Notes under the pieces: model-generated
Databases searched by the model: none
Seen by the model: only the letters and a program-made list of their open reading frames with translations
What the model was told of the DNA's origin: nothing
Source of the DNA: Emergomyces orientalis
Taxonomy: Eukaryota > Ascomycota > Eurotiomycetes > Onygenales > Ajellomycetaceae
Length of the DNA stretch: 64,000 nt
Direction of reading: 5' to 3'
NCBI GenBank assembly: GCA_002110485.1
Contig: MOWL01000046.1
Coordinates: 620,001 to 684,000 of the forward strand
Shown: in pieces, positions 36,215 to 49,716 of the stretch
Numbering within the stretch: the stretch's first letter is position 1
How the letters are laid out: each line of letters begins with the position of its first letter
Position numbers and translations under genes: made by a program

Positions 36215-39200
36215 TGTGTATGGAGAGCGCCGTAGACCGACGCGTCAATTCGGTCAGAGGGAAAGGGCGTGGGGGATATCGAGGATAGACACCGAGGGGG
36301 ACAAGCCAAAAGGGGAGAAAACAACGACAGTCAGAATCAAAGGGTCATTGCGCCTCGGATCACGGACTTTACGGCTCAGTTGATATCCGCCCTTGCAATA
36401 ATAACGAGGGAGGACGTTGGTAAGGAGCGACAAGATAGCAAAATTGTAAGTCAATTAGCGTTGGGAGGACGATGTTTCAGAGGTTCCAAGGTTGACGTTG
36501 GAAATTGCTATTTTGGGGCTGGGACTGAGGCAGCTGACAAATATTTTGATCTAGCGGAATAAGGCTTAGCGCTGTTACTCTCAGGATGGCTAAAAATAGG
36601 AGACTAGTCCCGACGTAGACTAGTGCTCGAATAGTTTAAAATGACCTGTTGTCGACCAGAAAAAAATGGGAAAAACAATGCCCCGTGCATGTTGTTTGCG
36701 GTATGATGTTATTCACAGCAAATGCATGAAATCCATGGATTGAAGACCTTATTAATGATGATTGAAGATGATGAAGATAATTTTGTTGGCGCGATCAGTG
36801 TCAGCTACGATTTTGATCCTTAAGCATTGGGTTTGTTGCCTCCTCTTAATTGTCACCTTGACCATGCTGCCCCATTTCCACAAGGACTTTTCAAAAATGA
36901 AGGACCACACTTCGCCCTTGCAGGTGCCACTATATAGCCAAGCCTTCAAACAACTAAATATACAAATCCTGGCGTCTCAAGTTAGAGAAATTTAATCAGC
37001 CAACAACGCCTTTTGTTTCAACTTATCACCGTCAGCACGCCTGTAGATCCCCTTTGGCCTTCCTGACATCACAACTATTGTTGGGTGGAAGGAAAACTCT
37101 CTTTTACCCTGCCATCCATTATCCATATAGGCCTGCTGCCTGGACTGACAATGGGGTGCTCTCGATATTTTATCCAGTTGTATCCATTAGCTGTCGAAGT
37201 TAGCCCCCAACTGGGTATCAATGGGCTTTCTGTCAATTCTAATTTATGTCGGAGCTTCGAGCCCTGCGAGACAAGAACTGTGACAAAAGTGGTACCTGGC
37301 GTACTGACACGTTTAAAAGTGATATGCATAAGCTGATGTTGATTGTAAGTTCAAAATAGCAGCCTGACCACTTCAAGCATTCTCAATGTGGCGTGTCTTT
37401 GATAGTCACACATATCAAATTCTTCAGCCTTTTCGCATTTTGCGACTTGCATTGCCGATGCAACGCGCTGTCAACAGCACTTCGCGCAAACTTTGCATAC
37501 TTGGATACTCGCCTAGAGGTTTCATATGAACTTAATTTACTGTATGATTCGAAGAGCCCTCTGGTCCTTAGCGGTCTAGGTAGCAGGAAAATATTGCAGT
37601 TCTCCCGCGGAGCTACTAATGCCTGTTATCCCGAGCCCTACAAGGTTTTGCCGTTTCGCGATTGCCCTAAGGCGTGCTTTTATTATTCGTGCAACAATAC
37701 AAATAAACAGCCACTTTTCTCTCGTGGCGCCCCTGGTATATCCTTGGATCGTCAGTCCTTAGCCTCGGTCCTTCTTGGTCTCCCACAACCCCTGCTGGAT
37801 CGACCGGGAGATGGTTTTTCTTTTTCAAACTCTAGAAGCTTCAAATTGCCTTGTTTAAACATACTTTCAACAGATATTTAATGTTTCCCGCCAGTAGGGA
37901 AATCTTGAGACCACCTTGAGATGTAACCAAGTTGTGCCCTTGCGCTCAATGCTTCTATAAGTCCCTACAAAGAAGCAAGAGTATGTCCTCGACGAACACC
38001 CACTTCTGCAGGATACCTGTTAGCACTGTTACTACAGCCAAACTATCTCAATCTCACTGAAAACTCAGGTATGGAAAATCTCCTTAGTAAACACATGGGA
38101 AACCTTACAATTTGCTGAAATATCTGCAGTTCTGGCTAGAATCAAGCCTGCCGAACCCGTTGCAATGTGCAACTTCTTCAAAAACTTTTATGTCTACAGC
38201 GCCTGTCGGGATCCAGCAAACCATTTCTTCCGTATTTCGACTGATGGATCTGGCGGGGTCCGATGCGATGGAAGCCCCCATGAAAGATTTATCGTGGTTG
38301 TCGGCCAATGTCGCCTCTGCAAACGATAGGATTAGACCCTCTTCCAGCACACTTGATTACCCTCCTTTGCTTGCAGGGCTAAGGAAATATTACTACGCAG
38401 CATGCCTTTTAATTGCAAATCAGGTATTTAAGTGCGAACGATCGCTGCTCATCAACTTGGCCAATTTTTCCTTTCCTTCCCTTTCCTGTTTTTACCACAC
38501 CCCACCCCGCCCAGGGGTCCCCGGCCTCCCTCCCCGTTCCCCGTTCCCTGTTTCTTCTTTTCTTCCCTTCTTTCCTTTAACCCCATAACGCAATGAGGAA
38601 GCGCTTCTTGGTTACATAATGTCAAATCTCGAGTCATTTTACCCATGGCTGATCAATTTTCACTGTGCTAGGTCTCATAGTGTTTTCCAAGCAGGGATCT
38701 CCTTGTAGTCGTCGACAGAACTATCTTTCTATTTCATTCATTGGGTATATTGTGGGGCGTTACCACGGAATGCAGAGTCGCACTTGTGATCCTTCGCTAA
38801 AAGTAAGATTTCCTATTTTATTTTGTGTATGGGGGCGTTATCTAGGGAAAGGGGGTGCAATGGCCAATGGTTTCTCCAGAGTTTCCTTTTTAGTGTTTGG
38901 TACCAGTTCTGTGCAGTCAAGGTTCAGGCTCCATATGTCAGCGGATGAAAGGTGACAAAAAACTGCACAGACATGGACATGGGCTATTCATTCCTATTGA
39001 TTCGTTTTATACATCTTGGTGGCATCTTCCCCATCTGTAAGATGCCAATACCACGCCTTATTCACACTGCATTAGCCTTCACGCGCTGCGAGAAGTCAAT
39101 GATCCAGCATTGGCACGCTGGGAATCCTCCATTGTCCTTGTTCCCATTATTCAGTGATATTCATCCCCCGAATATCCCTACCATATCTACTCGGCTCATG

Positions 39201-42200
39201 GTCGGATTTAAATTGCGGGGATTCTGATCATGGTTCAACCGGTACGTGGACCGATTTATCCTGAAACCCACGTGTTCAATGCGCGGCCCGAACCCCTTGT
39301 TCCATTACAACGGCGAATTACTCTTGCTAACTAACTATTATTTGAGTATTTAGAACGCCGCCACTCAGCGTGTAGACTATGACTCCATTTTCAAATGAAA
39401 ATAAATAGTACACATTTCTCCACCCCTCGTGTGCTGGCAAATGATATCTTCTAGTGACCTTGAATTCCTATACCCCCACTATGTTATATTTTTAAAGATT
39501 TCCAGCGATTGCATGCAAGAGGGTCCAGCCTGGCCATCCTAGAGAGAGAGTCTAACAAGACCTGGGCTAAGAGAGGCTGTGGTAGATGCCTGCTGGGGCC
39601 ATTGGTTTCCAGGTGGAATGAGCGAAAACTCTACGCGTGGCGCTTCGATTCTCGGTCCCATGCCTACGTGCATCTATATACACTATATGATTCAATTTTA
39701 TACCCTTCGGGGTGTGAGTAAAATAGAATCGCACTGATTGATGATTCTTCAGTAAAAATTATTCCTATTTTCTAAGAATGGACATCGTAGCATTAGTAAA
39801 ATGTGTCAGCGTCCTTGTGAAAAGGAGGGCGACGAATGCTGATCGCTTTCTAGGGGTGTCTTTTTATTTTATTTTATTGGTGTTTGGAGGTATTCGCGAA
39901 TACTTTTCCTCCATCTTTGTTCACCCCGCTACTATCAGTTGGTGCTATATTTAACCTGTTGCAGAACATTTAACTGGCTTCACAGGTGGAAACTTAAAAT
40001 TTTACCTTTTATTACGCGGGAAACGACTTTAGCGTGGGAATTTCTGATTCGGTTCATCCCCCGACCTTTCCTCCTTTGTTAGCCTGAATTGACTTACTTA
40101 CCATGCCAGATGTAAAATTGAAGGCCCCCAAGAAGCACAGAAAATGGAAGATTCCAATAATACATATACAATTTTTCGGATATATTTTTATGTGGCTTCG
40201 CCGCATATAAGTGCGGGAAATGGGGAGAGTGAAAGCAAAAGAAAGTATGACGGAGAAAGGTAGGTGATCAACGGGGATTTTTTCTCCACTTCTCATTTGA
40301 CTGGACGGGTATGGTTACGGGGTCTTAATTTATGCGAATTGACTACCTAGTTTTCGATTACCGTGTCAGGAGCAATCGGTTGGCGATAGTTATGTTTGAG
40401 GTGAAAGTAATAAATCTATCAGTTATGGATATTATGTTTTAGATGAGGCGAGGTTGATTTCCTCTTGTTGACTGTTGGACTTCCATTCTTCATTCTCGTC
40501 CTTACCTGACCAGCGCATAATATCAGTCAGATAATTTTATTAATATGAGGGTGAACAACTGACATTTAGTGGTTATACAGTTTGAATTAACCATAATAAT
40601 TACCTTCTAATTTGTACTTGATCCGGCAGCTAGCTCTTGCAGATTTTATTCATGTTTGATTCAGAGTTTTTTGATAGTTGAGAATTTTAGAGCTGATATT
40701 TGAGTATTGCGTGCAGGGGGTACTAGCTATAGTTAGTTAATTGCCCAACTAACCGCTCTCTGAAAACTTGCTGATTCTAATTTATATTTATATTCATTAT
40801 TCTTTTTTCCATCAACCATGCGTCATGTGGCCGTGCAAAGGCAAAGCAGCTGAAGCCATTTCAGTGGTTTTCAATCTTCCACTTTAACTTCCGTTTCGTT
40901 CTATTGTTATTATCATAATGATTAGTAGTATCATTGACTTTCTTTTTAATAGCCTTCAAGTTTCCGTTCAGTAGTAGGTTAAGTTCTTGTCCAGATGATA
41001 TTCATTCTGGGTACCACCATGTTTTCGCTCGTTTCGCCTACTTCTCATCCTTGTTCCGGATATGATAGTCCTGAGCAAATCACTGGCCGCTTCCTCAGTT
41101 GCTAAATTTATCATCCTATGATAGATTTTCTTGTCATCATCTATTCACCGATATCATTTACTGCGTATGCAACAGTAGCTGCTGATCGTTGGCCTGTGGT
41201 TGCGAACGCATGGAGAAGTCAGGAAAACCGGGAAATAATACTTGGCCTACGACCTTGGGCAGGGCAAGGATGAGCTTTGGAGTTTAATTTGGTTGAATGA
41301 ATATAATCCCGTTTGATGCTGATCAGTGACGCACATTCTCACTCATACGCACTTCCTGGGTGTTTCCTGCGTAGATGCAAGCATATATGTTCTCAGGGGC
41401 TAGCACCATCGTTAACCTACCCATATATAGATTCAGGACCACTGGTTCAACGCAGAACCTTGTTTTTGTGTTTTCATGTATTGCAGAGAAAAAAGGTTTT
41501 GATTTATTTCCGTACCCTTTACACATTTATTTTATTGAAGTAATCCGTAGCGAATTCGCTGGATCTCCTAAATTTAATTTGTAATATGTCAATATCGCGT
41601 GGCCTATTCAGATTGGGATATGATGCCATGAGTGCCTTTTTTGTTTCCCGTGGATAGTGCTTGGAAAATGGAAAATTATTAAGAACCCGCTGTATAAAAG
41701 GTTGCCTGTGACCTGTGGAACAGAGTTTAAAAGCACATAAAATCAGCTTCGTGCTGGGCGGGATAGACAGATCTTTGAACATATGTATATTAAAAAAGAA
41801 GTTTCAAGATGTCAAATCTTCTATGCTAAAGCAGCAGCAGTTCATAGTCAATATTGATATGATTTATGTGGTGTTTTCATAATCTTCAGATTTATTTTTT
41901 AGGAGAAGGCGAAGAGCCATTGGACATTTAAATTATATACTCAGGAGCCTACAAATGATACATATATCCATGTTCGAGCAACGAATCGAAAATGCACTGC
42001 AGAATTATACTTCCCAGTCTCAGCCAAGCTGGTTATAAAGAAGCACATATAATCATGCCACACATTTGTATTCAACCCCCCTATGCCCTACAACAGGAGA
42101 GCCAGACATAAAAAAAGACAATAAATCAGATGAAGAAAAATTGGGAATGAGAGAATGAGAAATAGAAATATGGAACAAAATGAAGAAAAGAGAACAAAAT

Positions 42201-42609
42201 GAAAAAGCAACAACACGAAAAATTTTATCTTAGGTTTCTTGAGTTTCAGTTTGTTCGATAGCAAAAGGAATGTCGCCAAATCGAATGAAGGAGAGAAAAA
42301 TGCCAAAACGAAAAGAAAAAAAAGAAACAAAAAAAAAAAAGAAAAAACCCGTAACAAAAACATTTGCTTCTTGCATTACATGTAGTATGTGTGTTAGATA
42401 ACGAAGCGTGAACGGAACGAGGATCTTATCAAACCCGATCCAATGTCTGGGTTTATCATCCACAGTTCTACATAATACCTGACGCTCCAGACTACAACGA
42501 TCGATACAAATGTAAAGTGTGGGAATCTCAAGCCATACCCTTCAAAAGGCAGTACCACTTTACTCACACAGCTGTTGTTGTCTGAAAGTTCATGTTCATA
42601 AATGCTGGT
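36215..42609. other. Gene-poor AT-rich region upstream of CHS7
   Basis: 6.4 kb without a supportable gene. The right-hand half (about 39.7-42.6 kb) is clearly AT-rich with many TA steps. The longest frames (for example 37393-37881) lack an ATG start or any domain. The left edge holds the CHS7 promoter; 42100-42360 is an A/G-rich low-complexity tract. It may be relict transposon DNA, but I recognise no transposon protein. Confidence 0.5.
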
Positions 42610-44122
42610 TCATATTGCAATGCCTGGTAAAGCCCCAGCTGGGGCCTGGGAGTCCTCCAAAATCGAGGAGTCTATATCGCTAGGTGGTGGTTTGAGCTTA
42701 TTGGGGTTCGATTGAGTGTGTTGTTGGTTCTTGACCTGTTGTTGCAGCACCCAACTAGTCGTGCTTCTGAAGCGGACAGGTTCTGTGTCTTCTGTATATA
42801 CTGTTGCGGCATCGTTCTCATCAACTGTTGGTGGATGTTGTAAAGCGTGTGGTGTATACGTCGATGATCTTGTATGAGTGTTTGTTGATGGCGTATTTGT
42901 CCACGAAAACTTAGATGTGAAGGCCGGAAGTAGAATATTCTGGGAGCTCCCCTTTTCTTGGCCCTGTACAAGCAACGTTGAAGACCTACTAGACTCGACA
43001 GTGTGCGCCTTGGTTACAGGTTGTATTTCTTCATAGGCTGGCACCATTTTAGGGAGTCCAAAGGTGGAATTATAACCCCGTAACACAAGAGATTTAGGCC
43101 TGGCCTTGATATGAGGGATGCTAGACTTTGCCCCAGTGAGGGCTTTACGGAATATAGAAGTGTGCTTCTCCTGGGAGTTGCGCGGTTCCGGCTTGACATA
43201 TGGCTTGGCGAAACTAGATTCTGCATCCCAGGAGGATTTAGCGGCCGTCGTTATGCCATCCTTTTCGATTTGAAGAATCTTATCATCCCTGCTGACGAGG
43301 ATGTCCTGCGAGGGGAAACCAATCTTTCGACGCAGGCCTTGATATCGACTATAAATTCCTCCTGGGTTTTGTTGCTTTTTAGACCTTATCATCACACAGG
43401 CCGCAAGGAATATAATGAAGACCACGGCAACTAAATACAAGCACAATGTTAGAGTTGAACTTTCGGGGCCGGGCTTATCAGACTTGCTTACCGACTATCC
43501 CTGTTATTAGAACTGCTAAATGCGCAGGGTTACTGGCCAAGCCGCCCTTCGAAGGAAATGCATTTGGAGAGTTTGCAGCAGATGAGCTGATGGCTCCGGA
43601 GCCCAAGGTTTCTGGTCGGCTGGTTCCTGGTATTAAAGTATCTGCGGGACTGTTCCCAGAAGGTAGTATTCCTCCACTGGATGCAGCAGGTTCGGGTTCT
43701 TCTTCCTCTTCTCCCGCGCTCTCATCCTCACTGGTGTCATCACCATCGCCATCCAAATCGTCATCATCATCCTCGCTTTCCTTGCCATCAGTCTCGGATT
43801 CAGCTTCCTCCTGGCGCTTCCCGAAAAATCCCCCGTGGCGCTGGAGGCTGGGTGAATTCGATTCCAATTCATGTGAACCAAGGTGCCATCTGTCTGGCGT
43901 ATTTGAGCTTCTACGCTTTGCTGTCCTGGGTTGTCGGTATGTAAAAAAGCTATCGACTTCACTCCGTCGACGAGTCCCGGTAACATCCCTTGCAGGAGCA
44001 GACATAGTGTGACCGTTACGTCTGGATATCATTTTGGAAAATAGGAGCCGCCGTAGAGTATCTACTTCGTCGCTCGTAGACCCAAGAAAACCCCTTCTTC
44101 CATGTTCAATTACAGAAGCCAT
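42610..44122 (-). CDS. Acidic single-pass membrane protein, unknown function
   Basis: Two exons on the minus strand, 44122-43492 and 43430-42610, with a 61-base intron; 483 aa. The intron falls inside the only transmembrane helix and its removal rebuilds LAVLITGIVVAVVFIIFLAACVMI (about 202-225), followed by the basic stop-transfer RSKK. The N-terminal 200 residues are Arg/Ser-rich, then strongly acidic (Asp/Glu run near 125-150), with no signal peptide. The C-terminal 255 residues are Ser/Thr/Pro-rich and look disordered. The topology (Ser/Pro-rich exterior, one helix, long cytosolic tail) is like that of fungal wall or stress sensors, but the lack of a signal peptide argues against a standard type I protein. 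I recognise no family. An initiator further downstream (MISRRNGH) is possible. Confidence 0.75.
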
Positions 44123-46039
44123 TGTTACCACGTTCGTTAACTTTCGCCCTTGCAATCAACTAAAGAGGGCTCGCGTTGATTGACGCAGATAACAAGAGAT
44201 AAACAATGGATAGAATGCCCGTGCCTTCGACTAAATGATAACGAAACGACGTGAAGTTGGGTTGAACAGGCCAGCTGTCTAATAGATATTGTGACGTGAC
44301 GACAAAAATAGATACCAGGAGCAAGAATATGGAAAGCAGTTCTTAAACCGAGTCTAGAGAGTATAGAGGATGCCAAACGCCAAAAGTATAGGTCAAAAAT
44401 GCCAGTGCGAACACGATCCTATTGATGAAAGCTTGGAGGGCATTTGACCTCGGATACAATTGTTGATTGGCGAAGAGGGATAACCCAGCGTCTATACCTT
44501 CTTCTGCTGTTTTGTTTTCCTTTTCACTTCGTCCCCAGGATTATGGAACAATTGCCGTTATTCCTCTGGTTGCTCGAAGAACATCTGTATCGCAGAGTGA
44601 AAATTAAAGGAATAAAATCCAAACATCGAAGAGACAAAAATAACTAGGAGTCCAGAGAGATGGGGTAGAAAAAAGATAATGAGGAAAAGTGGTCGAGGCC
44701 AGATCTGGTATTGTGTAACACAGCAAGACAACTTGACCCTGCTCTGGGAAGGGAGGATTCAGCCACCATCAGCTTCAAAAAGGGAGAAGACAAGGCAGTC
44801 ATAACAGTCAAAAATCATGAAATGCTGAAGGGGTAAGCTAAACCCATTTCTCCTCAATCAAGGGGATTATTCAAAGTCAATGGCTGGTTCCCGTTAGAAA
44901 GATATCCCTGTTTGGATGTTAAGAATATCTCCGGATGGGGCACTCATTCGTCCCAGAGTTTGAAGTTATGGATACAAGACATTGGTTGTCACTCTCTCTG
45001 AAGGCACTGAGGAAAGATCTCAGTCTTTTCCAATTGGAAGTGAACAATGCCGCGTGGTAGGACCTAGCAGTCCCCCTCCCCGATCAGCTCTGGTGGCCAT
45101 CAAGGTGATACTCTTGAACTTCTGCGGGGCTGGCCTCAAACATTCGGAGTAATAAAAGTCGAAATCAGGAGCATGCGCGTTCAGAATAGGGCGGATGTCA
45201 AAATATATCTTTGCAAAAGGGATAGACAGGCCAATAGAATAACTGATCCGCGCGATTATTGGGCCTTTTGGAGTGTCGTGTTGTTCACTGAAGCGTTTCA
45301 GATATGCGGCTTCGAGTCTGAAGAGTGTCGCGGACCTTGCAGGCTCCGAACGAAGCAACTAAACGCCAAACTCTCAAACTGTTCATGTTTAAGGAAATAG
45401 ATCAAGAAATACATCCTTGTATCCAAGAAATTTGAACTCAACCCCCATGGGCATTTTGTCGTGTTTCTGAGGTTACTCGACTGAAGTTTCGGACCTCCAA
45501 CCTACACTACTTAGGTACATGTACACGAGTAAGCTAGGCCAGACTAATGTTGGAGTTAATAAATGTCAGACCTATCCGTCCGGCTTAGTAATTCTCTCTC
45601 CACCATATATAACTCCGTAGCTAGCATACCCCTTTAATCAATCAAGCATCGTACCTCCCACAATAAATGGTGCAAACTACTAGGTAGTTACGTTGCGCGT
45701 GAACTAGCGCCTGGATTTAATTCCGAGCTAGGGCTTCCCAGAATCATTTGCGATCAAAAGCTCTGGACATGGTCAGGATTCATGTATTTTGGCTCTTAGA
45801 ACATAATGTAGCTACTAATGGAACACATATACTGTTATTAGCATGCATATATGTGTATCGTGCACTGTCTTCCGTGGTAAAATAGTGTCTCGTCTAACCG
45901 GAATATACATGCGGACTCAAGAGCTCAAGAGCACCTTTTGGTCAGAAAGCATCTCCTCGTTCTCAAGAATAAAATGTTGAAGGTATGTTACTCCATTTTG
46001 CGAATACTCAGTCCTCTCTAACCTTTGAACGGCATCACT
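44123..46039. other. Intergenic region
   Basis: 1.9 kb with the promoter of the membrane-protein gene and the 3' region of the acetyltransferase gene. A minus-strand open frame at 45020-45358 has no ATG start or domain. ACTCCGTA lies at 45612-45619. Nothing else supported. Confidence 0.45.
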
Positions 46040-47179
46040 TCATCCAGGGTTCATTGGTTCGCGAATCATGCAGTAGAGCTAGATCAACGTTAGTATATAC
46101 GCAGCAATCTCTGAATCGTGTGCGCTGCTGCAAAAGATGCAGCTTCTGGACTCAAAGGGAGGATATAAAAAGATTCAAAAACATCCGAGGTGACAAACGA
46201 ATAGCAAGGTGGATCAAGACGTTTATGTATAATGGCGAGAATAATAGTCGCTCACCTTGCAGACATCCTCCCCGTCATGGCACTCCATTTCCTTCACAAA
46301 CTCGAACCCCATACGGCCATAGATTTCTAAATTCGGCACTTTCTTGGAACTTTCCAAATAACACTTCATTCCCTCCTGATCAGCCTTATCCGTGACAATC
46401 TCGACCAATTTCCTTCCAATCCCCTTTCCGCGCGCATCATCCGCAACGGCAATCACGTTGCAAAAGTAATAGCCGCGGGGATCATTCCAGATTTCACTTT
46501 GGACAGCAGCTTGAGAATCCTTCCAGATCCTGTAGCGTTTGACGTTAAGGCCACCATGACCACGGAAGCGGATATTGATCGCTACCTGGCGAAAGCTTAG
46601 GACCCAGGATTGAAAGTACGAGTACCAACTTTCTGGTTCAGACGGTGGATGAGGAGGAAGCCACATCGCAACCCCTACGATTCGAGATACATTCGCCTTC
46701 GATCGTCCGACAGACGTTGCTTGATCACTATTTGTTGATGGCACCTCCTTGGCAACGTAGAATAGACCATTGTTGATGCCCCATAAACAGCGGGCTGAGA
46801 TGGATGCTACGTTTCTTTCCTTAGAGAACTGTTAAATGAAGAGAGCAAATTAATCGACCCAGTACCGGACAGAGGCGTATCCTCGACCGACCGCAAGTCG
46901 TTGGATGAAAAGTTAGTATTAAATGAAATATTGATCATAGAATGTGGATTATCACCATTTTCTCTGGTAGGAGAAATGACGTGAAATGAGCTAAAGCCAG
47001 AAGTGCTTGAGCAACGGGAAGAACCTTTTCACAAGAGAATCGCTCTGCAAGACGAGGGTTCGTACCTTTTGAGCGTCAAAAACCCAGAGAAAATAAGGGT
47101 CGTCTTCAAACGCCTTTTGGACAATCTCAACAGCACAGGGAATGTCCTCCTTGGCCAAAGGACTTATCTCGATGGTCAT
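46040..47179 (-). CDS. GNAT-family N-acetyltransferase
   Basis: Three exons on the minus strand: 47179-47066, 46828-46256 and 46078-46040, introns of 237 and 177 bases; 241 aa. The start MTIEISPLAKEDIPCAVEI is the usual first beta strand and helix of a GNAT fold. Residues 160-176 give the acetyl-CoA site, strand FCNVIAVADD then RGKGIG (171-176, the Q/RxxGxG/A motif). YLESSKKVPNLEIYGRMGFEFV is the late strand-helix of the same fold. The third exon adds only LYCMIREPMNPG, which completes the final strand (a xxMxRP-like ending is common in this fungal subgroup). It would transfer an acetyl group to an amine; the acceptor is unknown. Divergent from the ABC transporter, 2.5 kb away. Confidence 0.85.
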
Positions 47180-49716
47180 CTTGGACGTACTAATTTGGAG
47201 GTTGTTTTGTTGGTTGAGGACTCTACCTAGGTAGTCCAGTCTTAACAACCCCTTTGCAGACTGAATTCTCTGCCGAGAGCTATCCTTGAAAGGGGTGAAA
47301 GGTGGCTATATTTGACAGGTGAATGAATGCTACGCGGATGAAATAGATCAGATAGAGTATAGGCGAAAGATAATATCTCCTTCATCAGATATCAAGTCTT
47401 GGTAAACTCGGTAGTCGGTAGTACTTATATGGGCTCAAGGTATGAAGGATAATGTCAATAATTCAATCAGGCTGGCTGTTACCTCTTTCTCTCCCGTATT
47501 CAGGGATTCAGCGAATGATACCTTCTTGAATTATATCTTGACGTGTCTCATTCGGATTGTTCAATAAAGGCAAAATGTTTGTGGGGTAAAAGAAAGCAGA
47601 GAGGTGGAGGAGGGCCTTAGTTATATTCCGAGGAGGGTAGATTCAATTTCAGGTGTTTGCCGAAGCCCAGGACTGTGCTTCAACTTAACTCCATTCCTGC
47701 ATGATTAAGTTAGCCTCAGTGCCGAACCATTAGTTATCAGCGAATCGCATGTTATTATTTATTACATTCCCAACTTGAGCAAAGCCGTGAATCTTCAGAC
47801 CAAACTTAAGCACTAGTTGCAGAAGGAATTGCCACAGGCGCTCATGCATATGAGCACCAAGCAGCCGAATCGTTTGCTCGTCGTAGGAAATAAGTTACTG
47901 CTGCAGCGGTAGGGTTGGCCTTGAAGAGAGGGGTAGATTAACCTGTTCGAAATAACCTGTAACTACCTAGGTACCTAGGCCTGTCTATGGAACTGTGCAG
48001 AGAAGCGGTTCAATATTCCAGTGTCTCCGAATATCATAACAATATAACAAAGGGTTACATTCTAACTCCGCCAATTTTTAATTCACGTGTATTTATGCAT
48101 TTGTTTCCCAGATAGACAAGCATCCGGCTTAATGCAATATTTAAACATCCTGGCAGCGCTGATGTTGACGCACTAGATGCTTAACTCCCGGGGCCAACCG
48201 GTAGAGAGAAAGCGAAACCACTTCCAATTCGGCGGGTTGAACCACTCCCTGTTCGGCCCGATTTATATTTACACCATTCTACACAACGGCCTATGCAGGT
48301 CCAATTTACAAGCGAGGCAATTCTATAACTTTACTTAATTTGGGGGAGTTTAACAAATCAATGTAAGGCATAGAAATTCATACTACTGTAGAAGAAGCGC
48401 CAGATGTGGTTCATGTGAAGCATGTAATGTGAATTTACCTGCCTGAATAGATACACGATCTCTACATGCAGCGCCGAGTTGAGACAGTTCCAATTTCAGC
48501 GGATGGACCTCAAGGAAGCAAGAGTAAAGTAATAATAATAAAATAAGAAGAAATGGAAGAGCACAAGTCTTCAACTTAGCTTTTCTATAGCGAGATAATG
48601 TTTCGCCTCCACCTAAGTTTCATAACATTGAGCTTCAAGTTAACTATACAAGAAATGCAATATCTAGAATAAAATTCTTGGTGCGGTCCAGACACACTTT
48701 GGAAATTTAAATAATAAGGAGGCCATGTATATTATGTATGCCCTATCAGATGCTTGAATGGATAACAAAATACATATATCTAAGGTATCTCGAATGTCCT
48801 CATCGTTGACATCATGGACACAGTCTTTTTTTGGCTTCAGTACTGTCATTTTGATACCATACATTTGCTATCCCCCCTGAATGCTCCTTTCAAGACCTCG
48901 GCAGTATAGCCATCTGCCACTTGACTGAATTCTTATTCTCATCTCGTCCATATAAGTTAATGCGTGTTCATTTACTTATGCCCATTGAACTTCTGAATGT
49001 GCTTGGATGCAAACTCCGAGTCACCCGAAAGGCTCCACGTAGCGGGTACCCTATTTTTTAGGATATTTATTTTCTCATTTTATGCATGTTATACACCGGA
49101 AGAATTCAGCGATGAATTTGAATTCTACAACAAGAAGCTGTGGAAATCTCTCTGCCCTAGCTTCGATTGGCCTAGGCCATGCCTGGCCCAAACATTTTGA
49201 TTGATCAGAGACCTCGGGATGTCGAATCTCGGCCATTCGCATGCACCAGCCATGTTCCACTAGCCGTATCAGGGAAGGCCATGGAGATCACTCAGCATAT
49301 GGTTAATCCAAGCTTTGACTTGGTGACATCACCAAGAGCTTCAACATACTCGGTTCAGCATTACGATTGGTTTCAGCGTGCAAACGAAGACCATGATGGA
49401 TCCGATCCACGGTAACCATACGTCCATTGGGCTGAGAAAAGGGGAGCTTCAGCTGACTTGGCCGTCTAAGTATGGACTAGTTCCTCACAGGTCATCAGCG
49501 CTAAACTTGCTCTGCTCAATCGAAGGATCCAAGTTGAAGTCTACATTTACTATATATTCCCACCCTCTTTACTGTTTAAGCCAGATTGCGAAAATCTTAC
49601 CTTTACTCCGGTGATACCTACTCCTCCAAGCTGACATCCCGTCCTTTCGACTGCCCGGTTGTTCATCTCGCCTTTATCTCCAAGCTCCTGGCACCTTCTA
49701 TTCCCCCTCAAATCCA
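47180..49716. other. Divergent intergenic region, acetyltransferase and ABC transporter
   Basis: 2.5 kb with promoters for both genes. Contains TACCTAGGTA palindromes at 47224-47233 and 47964-47973. No protein-like frame. Confidence 0.45.
47964..47979. repeat. TACCTAGGTACCTAGG, overlapping palindromes
   Basis: TACCTAGGTA overlapped by CCTAGGTACCTAGG; a self-complementary site in the shared upstream region of the acetyltransferase and transporter genes. Confidence 0.85.

Noticed and set aside
37393..37881. Plus-strand open frame of 162 codons in the gene-poor region
   Set aside because: Starts at GTG, has no recognisable domain, and no supporting splice pattern.
45020..45358. Minus-strand open frame of 112 codons
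   Set aside because: No good start context, domain or neighbouring exon; likely random.
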